From NCBI GenBank assembly GCA_045132235.1, contig JBGURX010000034.1:1-39577 (forward strand): a DNA stretch of 39,577 nucleotides. The letters are read 5' to 3'. The DNA comes from UBA1756 sp045132235 (GTDB taxonomy: Bacteria > Bacteroidota > Bacteroidia > Bacteroidales > WCHB1-69). A program made the translations under genes and the position numbers. Positions 1 to 7,026 of the stretch are shown here, piece by piece. The stretch's first letter is position 1; each line of letters begins with the position of its first letter. A model generated the notes under the pieces. It was not told the DNA's origin, made no database searches, and saw only the letters and a list, made by a program, of their open reading frames with translations.

Positions 1-127
1 GTATAATACGAAACGAAACGGAATATCAAAACATTTACAATTATATCCTTGAAAACCCTTTGAAATGGAATAACAGCGAACTATAAATCCACCCACCATT
101 TTCCGTTCATCTTTTCAAAAAAAAACG

Positions 128-135
128 TATTTTTG
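128..135 (+). promoter_or_regulatory. Bacteroidota -7 promoter element (TATTTTTG)
   Basis: TATTTTTG fits the Bacteroidota -7 consensus TAnnTTTG and lies 25 bp upstream of the ATG of the DUF1295 gene. I see no clear TTG about 20 bp further upstream, so this is a half-match only. The remaining upstream DNA (1-127) is AT-rich and shows no gene. Confidence 0.45.
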
Positions 136-160
136 CAAAATAACTAAACCCGAAAACACA

Positions 161-964
161 ATGCAATCTCTCCTTATCCTTTTGGCAGTTTCGCTCGCGG
201 TGTCGGCTGTGGGCTGGAAGTATTTCATCTATTTCTTCAGCCTCGGTTACGGCTATGGCATTGTGGCGCTGGCTGCCACGTTGCTGATCCTGTTCTGCGG
301 CTCGCTCACATGGTCGGCCGTTGCGCTGTGCGCCGTGCTGATCATCTTCGGCTGCCGCTTAGGCACCTACCTGCTGCTGCGTGAACGCAAGGCCGCCGCC
401 TACCGCAAAATCCTGTACGACCCGTCGTTGCAGAAGAAGAAACCGCTGGGCGTCATCCTCGTCGTATGGCTGTTCTGCGCCCTGCTGTATGTGCTGCAGG
501 TGAGTCCCGTGGCCTTCCGCATGGACAACGCCGCCGACGGCAAGGAGGTGAACGAGCTGTGGGCGTGGATCGGCGCCGCCGTCACCCTGTGCGGCATCCT
601 GCTCGAGGCCGCCAGCGACCGGCAGAAATCCGCCGCCAAGAAGCGCGACTCCAAACGCTTCGTGAGCACGGGACTGTACCGCATGGTGCGCTGTCCCAAC
701 TACTTGGGTGAAATCATCATCTGGACGGGCGTGCTTCTGAGCGGCATCGGCGCCAGCCTCGCCGTATGGCAGTGGATCGTGGCCATCATCGGCTATATCG
801 GCATCGTGTATGTGATGTTCAGCGGGGCACGCCGCCTCGAACTGCGACAGAGCGAGGTGTACGGCAACGACCCCGAATACCAGAAGTACGCCAAAAGCAC
901 TCCGATTCTGATCCCCTTCCTGCCCATCTACAGTCTGGCAAAATACAAATGGCTGCAAGCATGA
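161..964 (+). CDS. DUF1295-family membrane protein (steroid-reductase/ICMT-like fold)
   Basis: A 267-residue polytopic membrane protein with about six hydrophobic segments. The conserved C-terminal block of the DUF1295/isoprenylcysteine methyltransferase-like superfamily is visible: LYRMVRCPNYLGEIIIWTG around residues 171-190, then a hydrophobic hairpin and a basic tail with DPEYQKY and ILIPFLP. In this superfamily the block binds a nucleotide or methyl-donor cofactor; members are predicted NAD(P)H-dependent reductases or methyltransferases of lipid-like substrates, and DUF1295 itself has no firm substrate. The gene follows a TATTTTTG promoter element. Its TGA overlaps the ATG of the next gene, so the two are probably co-transcribed and translationally coupled. 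A distant relative of the same fold lies on the opposite strand at 2964-3767. The family call is secure; the activity is unknown. Confidence 0.85.
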   Translation: MQSLLILLAVSLAVSAVGWKYFIYFFSLGYGYGIVALAATLLILFCGSLTWSAVALCAVLIIFGCRLGTYLLLRERKAAAYRKILYDPSLQKKKPLGVILVVWLFCALLYVLQVSPVAFRMDNAADGKEVNELWAWIGAAVTLCGILLEAASDRQKSAAKKRDSKRFVSTGLYRMVRCPNYLGEIIIWTGVLLSGIGASLAVWQWIVAIIGYIGIVYVMFSGARRLELRQSEVYGNDPEYQKYAKSTPILIPFLPIYSLAKYKWLQA

Positions 965-2967
965 ACCGTCCCCTCCCCTTTATCATCGCCCTACTGTGCC
1001 TCGTTGCCGTGCTGCCGCTAAGCGGCCAGCAGCACCGAGCACGCTGGAATTACGAAGACTATTTCTCCAAGAATTATTTTTCGAAGAACGATGAATGCAA
1101 CGATGCCGCCGGTGAGCTGGTCTTCTATATGCGACTGGCCGGCATCAAGCCTCTTCGCGACATTACGCTACAAAAAAATGAGTCACTGGTACGCCTCAAC
1201 TACACCCCGAAATTCACCCATCCGCTTTTTATCCAAGTTCAGAAAACAGAGGATAACATTCTGCTGACCTGGCAGAAAGGAAAAGCCATCAAAGGATATG
1301 TTGAGCATAAAACTCACGAAGCCTATACCAGCAGTGGAGGTTTTGTAGATATAACCGAAGAATATTACTATGGCAATGAATGGGAAAAAGGCATTGCGGA
1401 TTCGGGCAGCCGGCAGCTGTCCTTTGACACGTGGCAACAGATACAGGATATCCTGACCGATATCAATTTCGAACATTATCAACATCAGGGCCACATGGGA
1501 TACATGACCCCTTTTATTTTGGAATATGCCCATGATAACACAAAGATTTCACACTATACGGAATGGCCTGACAAGAAGAAGGAAGACCGGCTGGCGAAAT
1601 TGCTGCTCTCGCTCGTCGATACCAACTACATAGACATGAAAATACGCTCAGCCATGGATGCAGGAACAGTTGCCCCTGTCTATCCGGGTGGGGAGGATTC
1701 CTGTATGGCATTCATAGAAAGATCCATTCACTATCCGACTTTAGCATTGCTGGATTGGGCTGAGTATCGATGCCGCGTTGAACTCGTTGTGGAAAAAGAC
1801 GGTTCTATCGGCCTGACGCGCGACGATTCATGGCCCAAGAGCGACTATGGCTTTGCGGATGAACTCATTCGGGTGGTGAAAAGCATGCCCAAATGGCAGC
1901 CGGCTACTCAAAACGGAGTGCCCGTTCGCTGCTATACTCGTGTAAATTACCATTTTGTCCTTCCGGAAGACATCCGTCCGAAATACGGGAATCCCATTTT
2001 GGAGACCTATCGCGACATAAAAAGTTGGGAGACCATCGAAAGGTATTATCACCAAGTCATGTGCAACCCGTTCAACGTGGAGGCCACTCTGTGGTTGGGG
2101 AAATCTTATTACCAGGAATATCTTTTGGAGAATCAGCCCTTGGAAGAGCCCGAAGAGATGGATTTATTGCCGTATGAAAACGAACAAGAGGAAACTCGAG
2201 ACCTCACAGCCGTAGTCATCCACCCGGGCGACAGCGCCCTGAAGTATTTCTATAAAGTACTGGAAATAAGTGAGAACGAAGAGACTGTCACCAATGTGTA
2301 CATGCCCATCTTGCAATTGGAACAGCAACTGCATCGGCCTCACAATCCCTTGGCGGAACTGCCGTATGATACGGTGCCGGGTGTACACTTGCCCTACTCC
2401 TACTTCATCAACTGGCCTAAAGGTCGCTATCTGGATGCCTCATACGACTATTACGGCGAAGCCTTTTATTCCTTTTTAGACGTAGATTCCTACTCCAAAT
2501 GCTTAACTGCCATGCAGGAGCCTGTTTTTTACAACAAAATTCTGCACGACGGCGATACGCTCTACCGATTCAGTTTCTTCCCCTCGTTTCACCCGCCTGT
2601 TGTATTTGTCATAAAGAAAAAACAGGAAACGGTGAAGTTTTATTGGAAAATTCTTCACACCAAATTCGACCGCAAAAGCTGGCAAGTCATCTCCCATTCC
2701 ATCAAAAAAGGCCATCGAAAAATGACCGCTGCGCAGTATGAAAAATTCCTGCAATATTGGGAGGCGGTGCAGTTCGACAAACTTCCACGCAGGGCGTATG
2801 TATTCATGACTGACGGTGCGGAATGGGTGATCGAACAGAAAACGCCCCATGATTTCAAAGCACATAGCACCAATGTCGCCGGGAAAAACATCACGCAACT
2901 TTACAGCTATCTTGCCAAGCTAAGCGGCCAGCAGCTGAAGTACATGGAAGAGTATGCTCATTTTTAG
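961..2967 (+). CDS. Exported protein with internal TonB C-terminal-like module
   Basis: 668 residues starting at the ATG that overlaps the previous stop codon (ATGA). The reading frame is open further upstream, but this start gives a clean signal peptide (MNRPLPFIIALLCLVAVLPLSG) ending near SGQQ. Residues about 241-340 match the TonB C-terminal domain: a YPGGEDS opening, VELVVEKDGSIG in the middle and VKSMPKWQPATQNGVPV near the end. Unlike classical TonB it lacks an N-terminal inner-membrane anchor followed by a Pro-rich spacer. The domain is instead embedded in a large periplasmic protein of otherwise unrecognised sequence, with Tyr/Trp/Lys-rich flanks. Bacteroidota often reuse TonB_C as a module in signalling or envelope proteins, so energy transduction should not be assumed. 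Its stop overlaps the convergent SRD5A-like gene by four bases. Confidence 0.75.
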   Translation: MNRPLPFIIALLCLVAVLPLSGQQHRARWNYEDYFSKNYFSKNDECNDAAGELVFYMRLAGIKPLRDITLQKNESLVRLNYTPKFTHPLFIQVQKTEDNILLTWQKGKAIKGYVEHKTHEAYTSSGGFVDITEEYYYGNEWEKGIADSGSRQLSFDTWQQIQDILTDINFEHYQHQGHMGYMTPFILEYAHDNTKISHYTEWPDKKKEDRLAKLLLSLVDTNYIDMKIRSAMDAGTVAPVYPGGEDSCMAFIERSIHYPTLALLDWAEYRCRVELVVEKDGSIGLTRDDSWPKSDYGFADELIRVVKSMPKWQPATQNGVPVRCYTRVNYHFVLPEDIRPKYGNPILETYRDIKSWETIERYYHQVMCNPFNVEATLWLGKSYYQEYLLENQPLEEPEEMDLLPYENEQEETRDLTAVVIHPGDSALKYFYKVLEISENEETVTNVYMPILQLEQQLHRPHNPLAELPYDTVPGVHLPYSYFINWPKGRYLDASYDYYGEAFYSFLDVDSYSKCLTAMQEPVFYNKILHDGDTLYRFSFFPSFHPPVVFVIKKKQETVKFYWKILHTKFDRKSWQVISHSIKKGHRKMTAAQYEKFLQYWEAVQFDKLPRRAYVFMTDGAEWVIEQKTPHDFKAHSTNVAGKNITQLYSYLAKLSGQQLKYMEEYAHF

Positions 2968-3767
2968 TAGATGAACGGGAAAATCTTGTACCGTTTCTGC
3001 TGTTTGAACTCCTCGCCGAAGAGCTGCTCATACCGCTCGTAAACGGCTTTGGAACGGGGCACGAGGTTGGCAACCGCCCACAGCAGGAACACCACACCCG
3101 CCATCGACCACGACAGGATGGCAAAGCCCGTCCACTCAAGCAACTCGCCGAAATAGTTCACCGAGTTGACCCGCTTGAAAATCGGACTGGCGGGAAGGTA
3201 GTAGTTGTTGTCGTACTTGTCCTTGCGCAAAGCACGAATGACGATGTCGGCGCGCATGTTGATGACCATGCCGGTGAAAAAAATCACCGTACCGATAATG
3301 AACTGCGGGCTCCACAGCCATGAGAACGTGTATTGCTCGGGATGGACAAAGAACAGCCAGCCGCCCTGCATGTAGGCGTTGGTCATGTTGAAAAAGAAGC
3401 CCGTGAAGATGATGGAGAGCGGCATCTTGCTGGTTCCCTTCATCTTAGAGGGAAACACATAGCTGCGCTGAAGGTAGTGGAGCTGGAAGAAGACGAAGAT
3501 GACGGTGGCGGCCCACGGGAAAGTGTCGCAGGTGAAGGGCGCACCGTTGCGCAGGGCGGCCACGTAGATGATGAGCATCAGCAGAAAGACCGGCGACTCC
3601 ATGAGGAACCAGCCCCAGTTGCTGCGGATGGAAAAGCCCCAGCGGTTGTTGAAGGTGAGGCCGTAGGCAGGAGTAACGAACTGCAGCACCGTGAAAACCA
3701 CTGCCGCCAGCACGGTCATTCCCAATAAAAAATAGTAGTAAATTGGTCCGAAGAAAAATTCCTCCAT
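2964..3767 (-). CDS. Steroid 5-alpha-reductase (SRD5A)-like membrane reductase
   Basis: 267 residues, multi-pass membrane protein. Similarity to eukaryotic 3-oxo-5-alpha-steroid 4-dehydrogenases (PF02544) extends over the whole length. WFLMESPVF places a Glu at residue 57, matching the WFLQELPSF motif whose Glu57 contacts the steroid C3 carbonyl in human SRD5A2. HYLQR (Tyr98) matches the HYFHR motif containing Tyr91. GMVINMRADIVIRALRK, VNYFGELLEWTGFAI and the C-terminal PFIY match the NADPH-binding region. The family reduces the delta-4 double bond of 3-oxo-steroids, or related enoyl/polyprenyl bonds, with NADPH. The gene lies 18 bp downstream of a GT2 glycosyltransferase and is probably co-transcribed with it. 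No hydroxysteroid dehydrogenase or 5-beta-reductase is nearby, so the natural substrate is open. The human residue comparison is from memory. Confidence 0.85.
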   Translation of the reverse strand: MEEFFFGPIYYYFLLGMTVLAAVVFTVLQFVTPAYGLTFNNRWGFSIRSNWGWFLMESPVFLLMLIIYVAALRNGAPFTCDTFPWAATVIFVFFQLHYLQRSYVFPSKMKGTSKMPLSIIFTGFFFNMTNAYMQGGWLFFVHPEQYTFSWLWSPQFIIGTVIFFTGMVINMRADIVIRALRKDKYDNNYYLPASPIFKRVNSVNYFGELLEWTGFAILSWSMAGVVFLLWAVANLVPRSKAVYERYEQLFGEEFKQQKRYKIFPFIY

Positions 3768-3785
3768 GTGAATTGGATTTTGTGG

Positions 3786-4799
3786 TTAATGGAATGACGT
3801 GCCGTTGAAGCGGCGTTTCTTTTTTAAATGATATTGGAAAAGGATGGAGGTGTGGCACACATCCTTGTATGCATCGAAACTCATGCCTTTCCGTTTGGCT
3901 TTCATTTTTCTATATTGCGATAAAACAGCAAATTGCGCCTTGTACACGGCGAGGAAGTCGCGGCCATGGCGCTGCAGCAGGAAGACGAAAGCGGCCAGAT
4001 TGTCGAGAAAGAGCCGCACCCAGAAGGTGGGAAACAGCCGGCGAGCGGGAAGGTTTTTGATGAGCAGGAAGTGGTTGTTGCGGAAGTTGAGGAAGGTCTT
4101 GAAAGAGTTGTTCTTGGGCAAGGTGCCGCCGCCCACGTGGTACACCACCGAACGGGGTTCCACCACGATGCGGTAGCCAGCGTTGCGGATGCGCCAGCAG
4201 AGGTCAATCTCCTCCATGTGGGCGAAGAAGTCGGCATCGAGGCCGCCAAGTGCACGGTACACATCGCTGCGCACGAACAGCGCGGCACCGGTGGCCCAGA
4301 AGATGTCCATCGGGGTATCATACTGTCCCTCATCCACTTCCACCGTATCAAACACGCGGCCACGGCAGAAGGGGTAGCCGTACTTGTCAATGAAGCCACC
4401 CGACGCACCGGCATACTCGAAACGGGTGCGGTCGGCATAGCTGCGGAGCTTGGGTTGCACAGCGGCGATCTTCGCATCGGCATCCATCACCTCCATCACC
4501 GGCTCTACCCAGCCCTGTGCGACCTCGATGTCGGAGTTGAGCAGACAGTAATATTCGGCCTCCACCTGCGCCAAAGCGACATTATAGCCGCCGGCAAAGC
4601 CATAATTGCGGTCATTCAAAATGAGCCGCAGCTGCGGATAGGTGGCCTTCATGAAAGCGACGGAGTCATCCGTGGAAGCATTATCAGCCACTATAACTTC
4701 CGCATAATCAGGAATATGCGAAAGCAGCGAGGGGAGAAATTTTTCCAAAAAACTTCTTCCATTATAATTCAAGATGACGATTGCTAACTTCAAATCCAT
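3786..4799 (-). CDS. Family 2 glycosyltransferase
   Basis: 337 residues from the ATG at 4799, which places the first beta strand (LKLAIVILNYN) at the N-terminus as usual for GT-A enzymes; an upstream in-frame start would add 19 atypical residues. Visible motifs are VIVADNASTDDS near residues 35-46 (nucleotide-sugar binding), LLNSDIEV near 86-93 (the metal-binding DxD-equivalent position) and MEEIDLCWR, the acceptor-side ED motif. The C-terminus carries a hydrophobic stretch (FLDNLAAFVFLL) and a basic tail, consistent with loose membrane attachment. The family resembles rhamnosyl- or other glycosyltransferases acting on surface polysaccharides or lipids; the donor cannot be told. It is the first gene of a short minus-strand unit with the SRD5A-like gene and diverges from groES. 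Confidence 0.88.
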   Translation of the reverse strand: MDLKLAIVILNYNGRSFLEKFLPSLLSHIPDYAEVIVADNASTDDSVAFMKATYPQLRLILNDRNYGFAGGYNVALAQVEAEYYCLLNSDIEVAQGWVEPVMEVMDADAKIAAVQPKLRSYADRTRFEYAGASGGFIDKYGYPFCRGRVFDTVEVDEGQYDTPMDIFWATGAALFVRSDVYRALGGLDADFFAHMEEIDLCWRIRNAGYRIVVEPRSVVYHVGGGTLPKNNSFKTFLNFRNNHFLLIKNLPARRLFPTFWVRLFLDNLAAFVFLLQRHGRDFLAVYKAQFAVLSQYRKMKAKRKGMSFDAYKDVCHTSILFQYHLKKKRRFNGTSFH

Positions 4800-4816
4800 C
4801 GCTAAAAATAAGGCTG

Positions 4817-4824
4817 CAAAGTTA
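4817..4824 (-). promoter_or_regulatory. -7 promoter element for the glycosyltransferase unit
   Basis: On the minus strand this reads TAACTTTG, an exact TAnnTTTG match, 17 bp upstream of the glycosyltransferase ATG. No good TTG box is evident further up. The site lies in the divergent region shared with groES. Confidence 0.5.
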
Positions 4825-4848
4825 CACGAAATTTTTCTAATACCGCTA

Positions 4849-4881
4849 TTGAACATTTTTAAAAAATATTTGTTACTTTTG
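4849..4881 (+). promoter_or_regulatory. groESL promoter (TTG-N22-TACTTTTG)
   Basis: TTG at 4849-4851 and TACTTTTG at 4874-4881 are separated by 22 bp, close to the Bacteroidota sigma-70-type consensus. The -7 box is 55 bp upstream of the groES ATG, leaving an AT-rich leader. I see no CIRCE (HrcA) inverted repeat in the leader. Confidence 0.65.
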
Positions 4882-4936
4882 CACTCCTTTTTGAGAGAGA
4901 AAAATATTAATGTTAAACCTTAAAAATAAAAAAGTT

Positions 4937-5212
4937 ATGTCAATCAAACTCAAACCATTAGCTGACAGAGTTGTTGTGGAACCTGCCGAAGCTGAACAGA
5001 AAACCGCTGGCGGCATCATCATCCCCGATACCGCAAAAGAGAAACCCCAAAAAGGCGTTGTCGTAGCAGTGGGACCTGGCAAAAAAGACGAGCCCATGAC
5101 TGTGAAGAAGGGCGACACCGTGCTCTATGGCAAATATTCCGGCACCGAGATCTCCCTCGACGGCAAGACCTACCTCATCATGAAAGAGAGCGACATTTAC
5201 GCCACTCTTTAA
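4937..5212 (+). CDS. groS: Co-chaperonin GroES (Hsp10)
   Basis: 91 residues from the ATG at 4937, giving the standard N-terminus SIKLKPLADRVVVEP; an upstream ATG at 4910 would add nine non-conserved residues. Hallmarks are AEQKTAGGIIIPDTAKEKPQ, the mobile loop with its hydrophobic tripeptide that docks onto GroEL, and the C-terminal KESDIYATL. It forms the heptameric lid of the GroEL chamber in the cytoplasm. It precedes groEL by 65 bp; that spacer holds the AT-rich words ACGGAAAAT and GGAAAATTG, partly duplicated. Confidence 0.98.
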   Translation: MSIKLKPLADRVVVEPAEAEQKTAGGIIIPDTAKEKPQKGVVVAVGPGKKDEPMTVKKGDTVLYGKYSGTEISLDGKTYLIMKESDIYATL

Positions 5213-5277
5213 ACGGAAAATGGAAAATTGAAAACGGAAAATTTTAGAAGTTAATACCTTTAAAAAAATAGAAAGAA

Positions 5278-6909
5278 ATGGCAAAAAATATTGTTTATGA
5301 TTGGGAAGCCCGCGACGGTTTGAAAAAAGGCGTGGACGCATTGGCAAATGCAGTGAAAGTGACCCTCGGTCCCAAAGGGCGTAATGTGATTATTGACAAG
5401 AAGTTCGGTGCCCCGCACATCACCAAGGACGGTGTGACCGTGGCAAAAGAAATCGAACTCAGCGAGCCCATCGAGAACATGGGTGCACAGATGGTGAAGG
5501 AAGTGGCCTCCAAGACCAACGACCAGGCCGGCGACGGCACCACCACCGCCACCGTGCTCGCACAGGCCATCTTCAACACCGGCCTCAAGAACGTGACCGC
5601 CGGTGCCAACCCGATGGACCTCAAACGCGGTATCGACGCCGCTGTGGCTGCAGTTGTGGCTGAACTCAAGAAGATGTCCAGCACCATCGGCGACAACAAC
5701 GAGAAAATTGCCCAGGTGGCCACCATCTCCGCCAACAACGATGCACACGTCGGCAACATCATCGCCGAAGCGATGCAGAAAGTGAAGAAAGAGGGTGTCA
5801 TCACCATCGAAGAGGCCAAAGGCACCGAAACCAACGTGAAAGTGGTGGAAGGCATGCAGTTCGACCGTGGTTACATCTCCCCCTATTTCGTGACCGACAC
5901 CGAAAAGATGGAAGCCGTTTACGAAAATCCCTTCATCCTGATTTATGACAAGAAAATCAGCAATATGAAGGAATTCCTCCCCATCCTTGAGAAGGCAGTC
6001 CAGAGCGGTCGTCCGCTGCTGGTGATTGCAGAAGATGTGGAGAGCGAAGCACTCGCCACCCTCGTGGTGAACCGTCTGCGCGGCGGTCTGAAGATCGTGG
6101 CCGTGAAGGCTCCCGGCTTCGGCGACAGAAGAAAAGAGATGTTGGAAGACATCGCCATCCTGACCGGTGGTTATGTGATTTCCGAAGAGAAGGGCTTCAA
6201 ACTCGAAGACGCTACCCTCGAAATGCTGGGTACCGCCGAGAAGATCACTGTTGACAAGGAGAACACCACCATCGTCAGCGGCAAGGGCGACAAGAACGCC
6301 ATCGCTGACCGCGTGGCTCAGATCAAGGCCCAGATTGCCAAGAGCACTTCCGACTACGACAAAGAGAAACTTCAGGAACGTCTGGCCAAGCTGGCCGGCG
6401 GTGTGGCCGTCATCTACGTCGGTGCCGCTTCCGAAGTGGAAATGAAGGAGAAGAAAGACCGTTTCGACGACGCTTTGCACGCCACCCGCGCTGCCATCGA
6501 AGAGGGTATCATCCCCGGCGGCGGTGTCGGTTACATTCGCGCCATCAAGGCTTTGGACAAGATCAAGGGTGTGAACGACGACGAGAAGATCGGTATCGAC
6601 ATCGTGCGTCGCGCTTTGGAGGAACCCCTCCGCCAGATCGTGGCCAACGCCGGCAAGGAAGGCTCCGTGGTGGTGAACGCCGTCAAGGAAGCCAAGGGCA
6701 ATGTCGGCTTCAACGCCCGCACCGAGGTGTACGAAGACCTCATCAAGGCCGGTGTCATCGACCCGACCAAGGTGTCCCGCGTCGCCATTGAAAACGCCGG
6801 TTCCATCGCCGGTATGTTGCTGACCACCGAGTGCGTGCTCGCCGAGATCAAGGAGGAGACTCCCGCTGCTCCCGCCGCAATGCCTGGTGGCATGCCCGGC
6901 ATGTACTAA
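5278..6909 (+). CDS. groL: Chaperonin GroEL (Hsp60)
   Basis: 543 residues, full length. The ATP-binding segment VTLGPKGRNV near residues 28-37, the catalytic-Asp motif AGDGTTT near 84-90, GGGVGY in the C-terminal equatorial domain and the Gly/Met tail GGMPGMY are all present. It assembles as a double heptameric ring that folds cytoplasmic proteins with GroES. There is no recognisable Shine-Dalgarno before the ATG (AAAATAGAAAGAA), which is usual for this phylum. The operon ends at a strong hairpin at 6974-7003. A long open frame on the opposite strand is a codon-bias shadow. Confidence 0.99.
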   Translation: MAKNIVYDWEARDGLKKGVDALANAVKVTLGPKGRNVIIDKKFGAPHITKDGVTVAKEIELSEPIENMGAQMVKEVASKTNDQAGDGTTTATVLAQAIFNTGLKNVTAGANPMDLKRGIDAAVAAVVAELKKMSSTIGDNNEKIAQVATISANNDAHVGNIIAEAMQKVKKEGVITIEEAKGTETNVKVVEGMQFDRGYISPYFVTDTEKMEAVYENPFILIYDKKISNMKEFLPILEKAVQSGRPLLVIAEDVESEALATLVVNRLRGGLKIVAVKAPGFGDRRKEMLEDIAILTGGYVISEEKGFKLEDATLEMLGTAEKITVDKENTTIVSGKGDKNAIADRVAQIKAQIAKSTSDYDKEKLQERLAKLAGGVAVIYVGAASEVEMKEKKDRFDDALHATRAAIEEGIIPGGGVGYIRAIKALDKIKGVNDDEKIGIDIVRRALEEPLRQIVANAGKEGSVVVNAVKEAKGNVGFNARTEVYEDLIKAGVIDPTKVSRVAIENAGSIAGMLLTTECVLAEIKEETPAAPAAMPGGMPGMY

Positions 6910-6973
6910 TCCCGAGCAGCCGGCTCCTCGGTTGGGGCGGTCTCCCCTCCCCGACCCTCATTACTGAAATCAC

Positions 6974-7003
6974 GACAGGGAATCAGGCAACTGGTTTCCT
7001 GTC
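6974..7003 (+). terminator. groESL terminator hairpin with GCAA tetraloop
   Basis: Arms at 6974-6986 and 6991-7003 form a 13-bp stem with two G-U wobbles, capped by the GNRA-type loop GCAA and followed by TTTCTTT. It lies 64 bp after the groEL stop and 23 bp before the next ATG. It should act as an intrinsic terminator, or attenuate transcription into the downstream fusion gene. Confidence 0.75.
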
Positions 7004-7026
7004 TTTCTTTACCAAAAAACCTTCGA

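Noticed and set aside
766..960. N-terminal extension of the TonB_C protein upstream of 961
   Set aside because: It overlaps the DUF1295 gene out of frame and would bury the signal peptide; the ATGA overlap at 961 is the better start.
4800..4936. CIRCE/HrcA operator upstream of groES
   Set aside because: No 9-bp inverted repeat with 9-bp spacing is visible in the leader.
5260..6480. 406-codon open frame antisense to groEL
   Set aside because: GroEL on the plus strand is beyond doubt; the antisense frame arises from codon bias and has no recognisable domain.
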